10,441 nucleotides of DNA from Alphaproteobacteria bacterium (GCA_028869725.1 JAGWRJ010000096.1:1-10441), one strand, 5' to 3'; shown: positions 1-5,706, counted from the stretch's first letter. A program made the numbers and translations. Notes: a model not told the origin generated them from the sequence alone.

Positions 1-120
1 AGGCCGGACAGATGGCAGCACCCGACTACGGGCCAACCCTCATTTACCGCTTGCGTCCGAGGGGGCGTCCACAGATGTCTCCGGTACAATGTGAAATGCA
101 CCCCTGTCTCAGGCCGGACA
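1..120. repeat. 10-bp direct repeat AGGCCGGACA, two copies
   Basis: AGGCCGGACA occurs at 1-10 and again at 111-120, in the same orientation. The first copy is at the window edge, so a longer repeat cannot be judged. It could be a remnant of a mobile-element end or a chance repeat. Confidence 0.4.
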
Positions 121-140
121 AAAGAAATATCGATTAACTA

Positions 141-163
141 GCCCCGCTTTACGGGGCCCTTTC
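141..163 (+). terminator. GC hairpin, possible terminator
   Basis: GCCCCG (141-146) and CGGGGC (152-157) form a perfect 6-bp stem around the 5-base loop CTTTA. It is followed by CCTTTCACTTTG, which is only moderately T-rich. This is the shape of a weak intrinsic terminator for a gene ending to the left of the window, on the plus strand. The stem is symmetrical, so the strand is inferred from the T-richer right side. Confidence 0.4.
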
Positions 164-265
164 ACTTTGTGCTGATCATTTCGAGAGGTTACAGAAATTG
201 TCGTCTTAGGTCAGCGATTTATTGAATTTCCTGAAATCACTTCGACCCCGTTCCAAAAAGTCCAC

Positions 266-287
266 GGCACAAAAGGGGCACAAAACC
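266..287. repeat. Tandem repeat, GGCACAAAA with 11-bp period
   Basis: GGCACAAAAGG (266-276) is followed immediately by GGCACAAAACC (277-287). The nine-base core GGCACAAAA is exact in both. No gene overlaps it. Similar GGCACAAA-type runs are known to me from DNA near integrase genes and attachment sites, but no integrase or tRNA is visible, so this is only a possible scar. Confidence 0.45.
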
Positions 288-526
288 CGGGTTGGATTTT
301 GGCGTGTTTTGGGGGCGCAGTTACCCGGCCGCTGGTCGCCCATGACCCGTTCCATAATTGGGAAACACGTCTGGAAAATTCCCTCAGTGCAAATCGTCTG
401 ACCATGATTTCCGCGTAGGCTTACGTGTGGAATCCGGCTTAGAGTGTCCTAGGTCCTGTGGCGTCGCACTGCGGGCGGATCATTCGTGTCGGCTAGTGGA
501 ATGGACCAAATGTATTCTGCGACAGC

Positions 527-545
527 GCCTGAGACTTGCTCAGGC
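527..545. other. Perfect 7-bp hairpin upstream of ygiD-like gene
   Basis: GCCTGAG (527-533) pairs with CTCAGGC (539-545) around the loop ACTTG. No T-run follows, so a terminator is unlikely. It lies about 130 bp upstream of the dioxygenase start and could be a leader structure, a protein-binding site or a remnant. Confidence 0.35.
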
Positions 546-615
546 GGCCTTGAGGTAGCGATTTGGCCTGATGGTCAAATCGGTTCGGCGCGACGCAAGT
601 TGCTGCACTAGCCGT

Positions 616-642
616 GAGGGAATGCTGTCGGGAGGGAATGCT
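616..642 (+). repeat. Short direct repeat in the ygiD-like leader
   Basis: GAGGGAATGCT occurs at 616-626 and 632-642, 16 bp apart, just upstream of the dioxygenase start. The purine-rich GAGGGA resembles a ribosome-binding site but neither copy is placed for the chosen start. The role is unknown. Confidence 0.4.
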
Positions 643-675
643 AGCCGACTGACGACGGAAGGGCTAAGCTTGACC

Positions 676-1455
676 ATGAGCAACTCTCACCCCGTAATCT
701 TTTTCGGTCATGGCAATCCAATGAATGCCATAACCAGTAACAGCTATACGGAAGCCTGGCGGCGCATTGGGCGAGAGACGCCTAGACCCAGAGCTATCTT
801 GTCGATTTCCGCGCACTGGTATGTTCCAGGTACGCGGGTTACGACTTCCTCCGCGCCACGTACGATCCACGATTTTGGCGGATTTCCTCCCGAGCTCTTT
901 CAGGTGAACTATCCCGCGCCGGGAGACCCTATTTTAGCGCGCAGGGTGCGAGAACTTCTGTCACCGCTCGACGTGATAGAAGACAACGGCTGGGGGCTCG
1001 ACCACGGAACATGGTCTGTGCTTAAGCACGTATATCCGGCAGCTGACATTCCGGTCGTCCAGCTGAGCATCGACGAAACCAAACCCGCTGCGTTTCATTT
1101 TGAGATCGGCCAAAGACTCGCGCCCCTCCGTGAAGAAGGCATCCTGATCGTTGGAAGTGGTAATCTCGTTCATAATTTGCGCACTTATGCTTGGGACCGT
1201 CATCTGCGTGCCCCCTACGATTGGGCGGTCCGCTTCGAAGATGCCGCGAAAGACATGATCCTAGCAGGCGATTTCAAGCCGCTCATCGATTACGAGGCGC
1301 TTGGACGTGACGCGGCGTTGTCGATACCGACGCCCGATCATTATCTGCCGTTGCTTTATGTGCTCGGCGCAGGACGACGGGGCGAACGCATCCATTTTCC
1401 GGTCGAAGGTATCGATGGCGGCTCGATCTCGATGCTCACTCTACAAATCGGGTGA
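676..1455 (+). CDS. ygiD: DODA-type extradiol aromatic ring-opening dioxygenase (LigB/YgiD family)
   Basis: A 259-aa protein, close to the usual 260-270 aa of YgiD, the E. coli 4,5-DOPA-extradiol-dioxygenase-like member of the LigB superfamily. These are cytoplasmic metal enzymes that cleave catecholic rings; the true substrate of most bacterial members is unsettled. Visible family signatures are FFGHGNPMNAI (residues 9-19, His12), SAHW (45-48, His47), GLDHGTWSVL (107-116), GSGNLVHNL (160-168, His166) and TPDHYLPLLYVLGA (219-232, His222). His12, His47 and His222 match the expected metal ligands and His166 the conserved active-site histidine. The frame is open from ATG 571, but those 35 extra residues fit no part of the family. 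ATG 676 has GGAAGGG at 657-663, and TTG 670 is an alternative start with better spacing. Downstream lies a decayed FMN reductase, a common neighbour type. Family assignment is strong; substrate is unknown. Confidence 0.9.
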   Translation: MSNSHPVIFFGHGNPMNAITSNSYTEAWRRIGRETPRPRAILSISAHWYVPGTRVTTSSAPRTIHDFGGFPPELFQVNYPAPGDPILARRVRELLSPLDVIEDNGWGLDHGTWSVLKHVYPAADIPVVQLSIDETKPAAFHFEIGQRLAPLREEGILIVGSGNLVHNLRTYAWDRHLRAPYDWAVRFEDAAKDMILAGDFKPLIDYEALGRDAALSIPTPDHYLPLLYVLGAGRRGERIHFPVEGIDGGSISMLTLQIG

Positions 1456-1483
1456 CAATGATAACGGATTTGAAACAGGGAGA

Positions 1484-1630
1484 ATGCGGATAAAATCCGC
1501 GACGTAGCCTTTCTGGTCGGCAGCCTCAGGAAGGACACGATCAACCGGAAGGTTGCCAACGCGCTCGCAGATGTTGCGCCTCCCGCGTTACAGTCAAGAC
1601 TGCGACGAGAACCCGCCCGCGGCTTGGACG
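1484..1630 (+). pseudogene. NADPH-dependent FMN reductase (ChrR/ArsH-like) remnant
   Basis: This is the N-terminal part of a flavodoxin-fold NADPH-dependent FMN reductase, broken in several places. ATG 1484 opens a frame that stops after seven codons (TAG 1505-1507). The frame from 1492 instead reads KIRDVAFLVGSLRKDTINRK and then VANALADVAPPAL, which carries the family's GSLRK phosphate-binding loop. The downstream family block LPRYSQDCDENPPAAWT lies in the frame of 1553 (codons to 1630), and the strand segment that should join the two blocks is missing. So there is at least one frameshift near the start plus an internal deletion. After about 1630 the similarity stops and the remaining two thirds of the protein is absent. 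It cannot make an active enzyme. Recognition rests on these short motifs by eye. Confidence 0.75.
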
Positions 1631-1681
1631 GCACCGGACGGGGTGAGAAGAACGAATAGTGCCAGGGGCGACAACAGCCTA

Positions 1682-1886
1682 GTATCTAAGGATGCAAAGC
1701 TAAATCACAATCCCAAAGGACATTCGGGTTGGTTTGGGCTTGAAAGCGCATGACCGACTTCATTTTACGCTGTTGCCCGACGGTACAGTGATGATGCGGG
1801 CGAAGACACGCAGCCTGGGCGATCTCTATGGTGCGCTCCACAAGCCTGGACGAAAGCCTCTCTCAATCGCTGATATGAAGCGCTGA
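1682..1886 (+). pseudogene. AbrB/MazE-type antitoxin, frameshifted
   Basis: A small antitoxin of the AbrB/SpoVT swapped-hairpin type, the usual partner of VapC or MazF toxins. The frame ending at TGA 1884-1886 reads ITIPKDIRVGLGLKAHDR and then LHFTLLPDGTVMMRAKTR, followed by a tail rich in Lys, Gly and Pro (HKPGRKPLSIADMKR). The block xTIPKxxRxxLGLKxxDR is diagnostic of the AbrB DNA-binding fold. Its expected start, VSKDAK, is in another frame at 1682-1699. Between them four bases stand where a GQ-type pair of codons is expected, which suggests a 2-base deletion at about 1700-1703 and creates an in-frame TAA at 1701. The original start codon is not identifiable. The gene stops one base before the toxin-like GTG at 1888, as in a vapBC operon. 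Most likely non-functional; a shortened product from an internal start is possible. Confidence 0.75.
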
Positions 1887-1887
1887 C

Positions 1888-2010
1888 GTGCAGGGTCTGG
1901 ATGCCAATGTATTGGTGCGGATTCTCTTGAAGGACGATGCCCGCTAGGCCGGGGCTGCCGAAGCTGAATTGGACCGAGCCAAAAAGATCGGCGAGCCCTT
2001 GCTGTTTGTC
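1888..2010 (+). pseudogene. VapC-like PIN-domain toxin, amber codon and 3' truncation
   Basis: Beginning at GTG 1888, one base after the antitoxin stop, the frame reads VQGLDANVLVRILLKDDAR, then TAG (1945-1947), then AGAAEAELDRAKKIGEPLLFV. GLDxNVLVRxLLxDD is the N-terminal strand and helix of VapC endoribonucleases. Asp5 is the first catalytic acid of the PIN fold. The amber codon sits where family members commonly have Gln, so a single CAG to TAG change explains it. Similarity ends at about 2010, exactly where the oppositely oriented IS3 orfA remnant ends, so about two thirds of the toxin, including the remaining catalytic acids, is gone. The decay of both partners suggests loss without addiction cost, for example after the toxin was inactivated first. 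The order of events is inference. Confidence 0.78.
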
Positions 2011-2235
2011 CAGCGTCAGATCTGCAACCAGTTTGCGAGGACGAGCGTTCTCCTCCTCAAGTTGCTTCAGTCTACGTACCTCGGAGGGAATGAGCCCGCC
2101 GTAGACCTTTTTCTATCGAAAGAACGTCGCCTGGCTGATCCCCATTTTGCGGCATACCTCCTCGACCGAGGTGTCGCCTTCGGCCTGCTGCAGCGCCAAA
2201 GCGATTTGTTGTTCCGCAAATCGGGACTTCTTCAT
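2002..2235 (-). mobile_element. IS3-family transposase OrfA remnant
   Basis: Read on the minus strand from ATG 2233-2235, the product is a classic IS3-family (IS407-like) OrfA: MKKSRFAEQQIALALQQAEG, then DTSVEEVCRKMGISQATFFR, then TAG (codon 41, plus-strand 2113-2115), then KKVYGGLIPSEVRRLKQLEE and ENARPRKLVADLTLDKQ. The first half is the helix-turn-helix (VEEVCRKMGISQATFFR) and the second the start of the leucine-zipper region. Family members have a Trp or similar codon where the amber stands. Similarity ends at about 2004, so the last residues of OrfA and all of OrfB are missing. The 3' end abuts the truncated VapC remnant, and the region upstream runs to the stop codon of the Fic gene only 40 bp away, on the same strand. 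It is a dead fragment, useful as a marker of past rearrangement. Confidence 0.85.
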
Positions 2236-2275
2236 GGCCAGGCCCCCCAGAGCAGCCTAGCCGGAAAGCTCTCAT

Positions 2276-3406
2276 TCAACCCGCTCCAACGAGTTGGGAG
2301 GAGACCCCCCTTATCGTTTCCCCCGACACGTCCAGGAACAGACGCACGAGATCCGTGTTGACGTAGTAGTTGCTTCGACCTGTGCGTTGCTTGGCGACGA
2401 AACCTTTCTCGGCCAGCAGATCGAGATACTTCGCCGCCGTTTGACGGGAGACCTTGAGGTCTTTCACGACGAATTCGATACGTGTGTAAGGATGGCGGAA
2501 CAGGTTGTTCAGTAGGTCTCGCGAGTAGAGGTTCGGTAGTTCGTCACGCATCCGTTTCTTGCCGCTGGCCATCTGGGTTCGTATGCCCTCGACCAGCGCA
2601 AGCGTGGTTTGCGCCGTGTCGGCCACGGCCTCCAGCATATAGAGAATCCAGTCTTCCCATGCGCCGTGGGTGCGTACCGCCTGAATCAGGCGGTAGTAGT
2701 CCGCCTTCGTGCGCGTGATGCGACGCGAGAGATAGAGAATCGGAGATTCGAGAAGGCCGGCGCGGGTGAGATAAAGCAGGTTCAGGATGCGGCCGATACG
2801 TCCGTTCCCATCGGGAAACGGGTGAATGCTCTCGAACTGGTGGTGGATGAGCGCCATCTTGATAAGCGGATCGAGGGCAGAGCGCTCGTCCTCGTTGATG
2901 AAGCGCTCCAGCGCGGACATCATCGCTTCGATCGCGCGCGCGTCCTGCGGCGGGACATAGACGGTTTCGTCGGTAGCGTCGTTCTTGAGCGCGGTTCCCG
3001 GCGTGACGCGAAACCCGTCGTTCCGGCGCTTGAGAAGGCGGAATATTTCGATCAGCGTGCGGTTGGTGATGAGGCCGTCGGTCGTAAGCAGCCGATCGTA
3101 GCCGAGTTTCAGAGCATCACGGTAAAGGGCGACTTCCTTCGCGGCGGGAGAATCCGACCCGTCAAGCTGAAGGTCTACTCGGAACAGTTCGTCCTGTGTC
3201 GTGACGATACTTTCAATTTCGGAAGATGCCTTCGCCTCCTGAAGCGCGAGCGTGTCGATGAGGATGCCCTGATTGGGGATTGTAGCGGCACGGCCCTTCA
3301 GTTCAGCCAGGGCACGATTCGCCTTGGCGAGTGCCTTGAGCGCCGGAACTGTTTCAAGGTTTACCGGCGGCGGCAGGGCGGGAATGGCATAGCTTGGATT
3401 TAACAT
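2276..3406 (-). CDS. Fic-domain protein with C-terminal winged helix (class II, self-inhibited)
   Basis: A 376-aa cytoplasmic Fic protein. Fic enzymes usually transfer AMP from ATP to a hydroxyl side chain of a target protein. The catalytic motif HPFPDGNGR is at residues 195-203, with His195 as general base. An upstream helix carries SSEIES (61-66), the place of the inhibitory (S/T)xxxE(G/N) motif; Ser61 and Glu65 are present but the last position is Ser66. An N-terminal helical segment (about 1-60) and VTTQDELFR (68-76) are typical of this Fic subfamily. Residues about 292-360 form a winged helix-turn-helix, with recognition helix near SRQTAAKYLDLL (320-331) and a wing at GRSNYY. The length is normal for the subfamily. 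ATG 3406 has no purine-rich Shine-Dalgarno sequence and lies inside an inverted repeat, which suggests autoregulation. The stop codon sits directly against the IS3 remnant. The target protein cannot be read from sequence. Confidence 0.92.
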   Translation of the reverse strand: MLNPSYAIPALPPPVNLETVPALKALAKANRALAELKGRAATIPNQGILIDTLALQEAKASSEIESIVTTQDELFRVDLQLDGSDSPAAKEVALYRDALKLGYDRLLTTDGLITNRTLIEIFRLLKRRNDGFRVTPGTALKNDATDETVYVPPQDARAIEAMMSALERFINEDERSALDPLIKMALIHHQFESIHPFPDGNGRIGRILNLLYLTRAGLLESPILYLSRRITRTKADYYRLIQAVRTHGAWEDWILYMLEAVADTAQTTLALVEGIRTQMASGKKRMRDELPNLYSRDLLNNLFRHPYTRIEFVVKDLKVSRQTAAKYLDLLAEKGFVAKQRTGRSNYYVNTDLVRLFLDVSGETIRGVSSQLVGAG

Positions 3407-3445
3407 GTCGGCTACAATATGTTAAATATATCCAATTTATTTAAC
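3398..3445 (-). promoter_or_regulatory. Inverted-repeat operator over the start of the winged-helix Fic gene
   Basis: ATTTAACAT (3398-3406) and ATGTTAAAT (3419-3427) form a perfect 9-bp inverted repeat with a 12-bp spacer; the first arm includes the ATG. A third half-site, ATTTAAC (3439-3445), forms a second inverted repeat with GTTAAAT (3421-3427). A minus-strand -10-like hexamer TATATT lies at 3425-3430, overlapping the middle half-site, with no good -35. This layout is what an autorepressor would use, and the gene's own C-terminal winged helix is the obvious candidate. The binding is inferred. Confidence 0.6.
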
Positions 3446-3466
3446 ACGTACAGGCAGACATGCATT

Positions 3467-3504
3467 GGAAAATCGCCTGTCGTTGACAGGTTTCCAGAAT
3501 CTGG
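3467..3504. other. Hairpin plus adjoining palindrome
   Basis: CCTGTC (3476-3481) and GACAGG (3485-3490) form a 6-bp stem with loop GTT. GGAAA (3467-3471) and TTTCC (3491-3495) extend it across a 4-base bulge. Directly after comes the 11-base palindrome CCAGAATCTGG (3494-3504). No T-run follows. It could be a recombination or protein-binding site; no function is assigned. Confidence 0.35.
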
Positions 3505-3782
3505 TCTCAGCGGCACGATCTATGTGCGTCAGAGCCGAAATGGAACCCCATTGCCGGATCGCGATAAAGGGGTGACCCGACTATGGAATTTGCCGTTTGA
3601 GTGGGGTACGGATCGGCGCAAGTAGGGGCAACGGCAGGCAGGGGATTTATTCGGCCCTTTCAATGGCTTGCGCCTGCCTGCAGCGGGGTTCGTTTTCGGA
3701 ACGGGTCCACATTTTGGCTTGCGAAACACCGAACCGTGTCCGATCAATCGCACTTGCCGCCCCAGCTTCCTTCCGCCCAGTC

Positions 3783-3815
3783 TGTCAATTGGCGCCCCCA
3801 AATGACCCCCTATCG
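3783..3815. mobile_element. Possible IS21-like terminal sequence remnant
   Basis: The stretch starts TGTCAATTGGCGCCCCCAAA and continues ATGACCCCCTATCGG. It resembles by eye the terminal sequences of IS21-family elements, which begin with TG and carry TGACCCCC-type inner blocks. No istA or istB sequence is present and no matching opposite end was found, so it would be an isolated end. Confidence is low. Confidence 0.25.
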
Positions 3816-3832
3816 GCACGCAGGGGAAGCCC

Positions 3833-3881
3833 CCTGAGGGCTACCGAACGGGCCAGGGTGGGTGGAACCCGCTCCCTCAGG
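3833..3881. repeat. 8-bp inverted repeat CCTGAGGG / CCCTCAGG
   Basis: CCTGAGGG at 3833-3840 and CCCTCAGG at 3874-3881 are perfect complements separated by 33 bases. The spacer contains a further GGGT/ACCC pairing, so a branched RNA or cruciform structure is possible. No coding or terminator role is evident. Confidence 0.35.
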
Positions 3882-3952
3882 TAGAGCGCCAGCGCCGCTA
3901 GGATCGGCTCAAATTCTAAAGTGCGCCTTGCCTGAGCAAGTCGGTGAGTTAG

Positions 3953-4086
3953 TTTTCGACCTTCCTACGCGATTTGCCATCAAATTCGATTTCTATGAAT
4001 GATTTTCGACCAAGGTTATATATAGTGATTTTCGGCACGTGAGGCGAAGAATAGCTAATTTCGACCACGGTGAGGAGTTTTCGACC
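3953..4086 (+). promoter_or_regulatory. TTTTCGACC repeat array upstream of the second Fic gene
   Basis: TTTTCGACC occurs exactly at 3953-3961, 4003-4011 and 4078-4086, with near copies ATTTCGACC (4058-4066) and TTTTCGGCA (4029-4037). All five are in the same orientation; spacings are 50, 26, 29 and 20 bp. The AT-rich TTATATATA (4016-4024) between copies two and three is the likely -10 region. The last copy fills the space between the GAGGAG ribosome-binding site (4072-4077) and ATG 4088. A cooperative regulator-binding region is one reading; subterminal transposase-binding repeats of a lost insertion sequence is another. Confidence 0.55.
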
Positions 4087-4087
4087 G

Positions 4088-5623
4088 ATGAAGCTTGAGA
4101 GTGCCCCTCCCATAGCCTTTCAGGACCAGCTCGTGCCGGACGGCACCCGGCTTGCTGGCTGGGGCGCACTCGTCCACGGCCTCGGCCTCAAGGCTCCGGT
4201 CCGCAGTCCGAGCGCCGTCGCCAACGGGCATATCAAAGGCAGTCGGCGTCGAGAGGACGGCTGGACCCTCTTCGACAAACGCTACTGGCCCGGCAACACA
4301 GCCTGGGATCACTTGAGCTTCGCGCTGCGCCATGAGCCGCTCGACCTGCTCATTCTCAAGCGCGCGTTTGCGGCCCTGCCCGCCCAGGAGATCGAGGCCT
4401 TTATCCGGCAGGCCCCGACGGGGACGGTCGCCCGCCGCGCCTGGTTTTTTTTTGAAGAACTGACCGGCACTACGCTCGACATCGAAGATGCCGCCACTGT
4501 CACCGCGATCGAGGCGCTCGATCCGCGCCATTACGTTACCGCTAGACCGCGCCTGTCAAAGCGCCACCGTGTTCGGGACAATCTGATCGGCACCGGCACC
4601 TATTGCCCGCTCATCCGTAGGACCGAGACGCTTACCGCCTTCGAACAGCGCGGCCTTGCGACAAAGGCCGCGAAGATCATCGGCCACACCGGCGGCCATT
4701 TGATCGCGCGCGCGGCAAGCTTTATGCTGCTTGCTGACAGCCGCGCGAGTTTCGAGATCGAAGGCGAACGGCCGCCGCGCAATCGTCTGGAGCGCTGGGG
4801 CCGCGCTGTCCTGCAAGCGGGAAAGAACGAACTCTCGCTGGCAGAATTGAACCGCCTGCACAGCGTGCTGATCGAAGACACCCGTTTCATCAAGGCCGGC
4901 GTGCGCCCGGACGGCGTCTTCCTCGGCGAACGACACTACAACGGCGATCCGCTGCCGGAATTCATCGGCGCGAGACCAGATGACCTCGAACCCCTGCTCG
5001 CCGGCATGCTCGACGCCAATGCGCGCATGCGCGAAAGCGACCTCGATCCCGTGCTGCAGGCTGCCGCCACCGCTTTCGGCTTTGTCTATATCCATCCCTT
5101 TCAGGACGGCAATGGAAGGCTGCACCGCTGCCTGATCCATCACGTTCTCGCCGAAAGAAAATTCACGCCGCCGGGCATGGTGTTCCCGGTCTCCTCGGTA
5201 ATGCTTGACCGCATCGACGACTACCGCACCACCCTGCAAAACCATTCTGGGCCACTTATGCCCTACATCGAATGGCGTGCGACGCCGGATCGCAATGTCG
5301 AGGTGACCAACGACACGGCCGATCTCTACCGGTATTTCGACTGCACCGCGAACGCCGAATTCCTCTACGCCTGCGTTGCCCGTACCGTCGAGAAAGACCT
5401 GCCGAGGGAAATCGAGCATCTGCGCCGCCATGACGAAGCGCGGCGCCGCATCATGGAAATCGTGGACATGCCCGACCGTCTTGCCCAGGACCTGATTATG
5501 TTCATCGACCAGAACAGAGGAATGCTCTCCAAAAGACGGCGCGAGAAGGAATTCGCTGCCCTCACGGATGGAGAAGTCCGCACTATCGAGGCGATCTACG
5601 CCGAAGTTTTTGGGGCACCGTGA
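4088..5623 (+). CDS. Fic-domain protein, large form (class II, self-inhibited)
   Basis: A 511-aa Fic protein, unlike its divergent neighbour in length and layout. Residues 1 to about 200 form an N-terminal extension with ARRAWFFFEELTGTTLDIED, seen in a group of large Fic proteins. The inhibitory helix carries SFEIEG (Ser221, Glu225, Gly226), a full match to (S/T)xxxE(G/N). The catalytic motif HPFQDGNGR is at 336-344, His336 being the general base. The C-terminal third is helical and basic, ending in SKRRREKEFAALTDGEV. The expected activity is AMP transfer to an unknown protein, switched off by its own inhibitory helix, so no antitoxin gene is needed and none is adjacent. ATG 4088 follows GAGGAG at 4072-4077 with 10 bases between; GTG 4070 is in frame but overlaps that site. 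A nine-T run at 4445-4453 encodes the FFF and is a potential slippage point. No domain appears to be missing. Confidence 0.9.
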   Translation: MKLESAPPIAFQDQLVPDGTRLAGWGALVHGLGLKAPVRSPSAVANGHIKGSRRREDGWTLFDKRYWPGNTAWDHLSFALRHEPLDLLILKRAFAALPAQEIEAFIRQAPTGTVARRAWFFFEELTGTTLDIEDAATVTAIEALDPRHYVTARPRLSKRHRVRDNLIGTGTYCPLIRRTETLTAFEQRGLATKAAKIIGHTGGHLIARAASFMLLADSRASFEIEGERPPRNRLERWGRAVLQAGKNELSLAELNRLHSVLIEDTRFIKAGVRPDGVFLGERHYNGDPLPEFIGARPDDLEPLLAGMLDANARMRESDLDPVLQAAATAFGFVYIHPFQDGNGRLHRCLIHHVLAERKFTPPGMVFPVSSVMLDRIDDYRTTLQNHSGPLMPYIEWRATPDRNVEVTNDTADLYRYFDCTANAEFLYACVARTVEKDLPREIEHLRRHDEARRRIMEIVDMPDRLAQDLIMFIDQNRGMLSKRRREKEFAALTDGEVRTIEAIYAEVFGAP

Positions 5624-5706
5624 GAGTGCCCGAAACGAGGATCAATCCAATGGCTCCAGCGCTTCGCGAAATCCCCTTCGGAGTGAGCTGTCAACGTGCG
5701 CATTGA

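Larger units (their letters stand above)
1..570. other. Gene-free left flank
   Basis: No convincing gene is visible here on either strand. Short open frames exist but none resembles a protein family I recognise. The stretch holds a 10-bp direct repeat (1-10 and 111-120), a terminator-like GC hairpin (141-157), an 11-bp-period tandem repeat (266-287) and a second hairpin (527-545). The AT-richer composition and small repeats are compatible with the edge of an integrated element or a decayed gene, but nothing seen proves it. Confidence 0.6.
3446..3952. other. Gene-free part of the Fic-Fic intergenic region
   Basis: No protein I recognise is encoded here on either strand, although short open frames exist. 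It contains a hairpin cluster (3467-3504), a 9-bp inverted repeat GCAGGCAGG (3634-3642) / CCTGCCTGC (3673-3681), a stretch resembling an insertion-sequence end (3783-3815) and an 8-bp inverted repeat (3833-3881). It reads as scar DNA between the two divergent Fic genes. Confidence 0.5.

Noticed and set aside
488..649. Inverted pair GTCGGCTAG (488-496) / CTAGCCGAC (641-649)
   Set aside because: The arms are 9 bp and 144 bp apart with no associated gene or element, so a chance match is likely.
571..675. Upstream ATG extension of the ygiD-like gene by 35 residues
   Set aside because: The extra residues match nothing in the family, and the conserved HPVIFFGHGNP block starts right after ATG 676.
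1969..2361. Plus-strand open frame of 130 codons running from the toxin remnant into the Fic gene
   Set aside because: Most of it is the reverse complement of IS3 OrfA and the Fic 3' end; only the first codons belong to the VapC remnant.
2609..3403. Long plus-strand open frame opposite the smaller Fic gene
   Set aside because: It is antisense to a clearly real Fic gene and shows no domain of its own.
3953..4086. CRISPR array or replication iterons
   Set aside because: Repeats are only 9 bp with irregular spacing of 20-50 bp, and no Cas or replication-initiator gene is present.
4070..4087. GTG 4070 as start of the large Fic gene
   Set aside because: It overlaps the GAGGAG ribosome-binding site, which is well placed for ATG 4088.
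4556..5431. Long minus-strand open frame of 291 codons opposite the large Fic gene
   Set aside because: The plus strand encodes a Fic protein with full motifs there; the antisense frame has no recognisable domain and is a by-product of GC-rich codon use.
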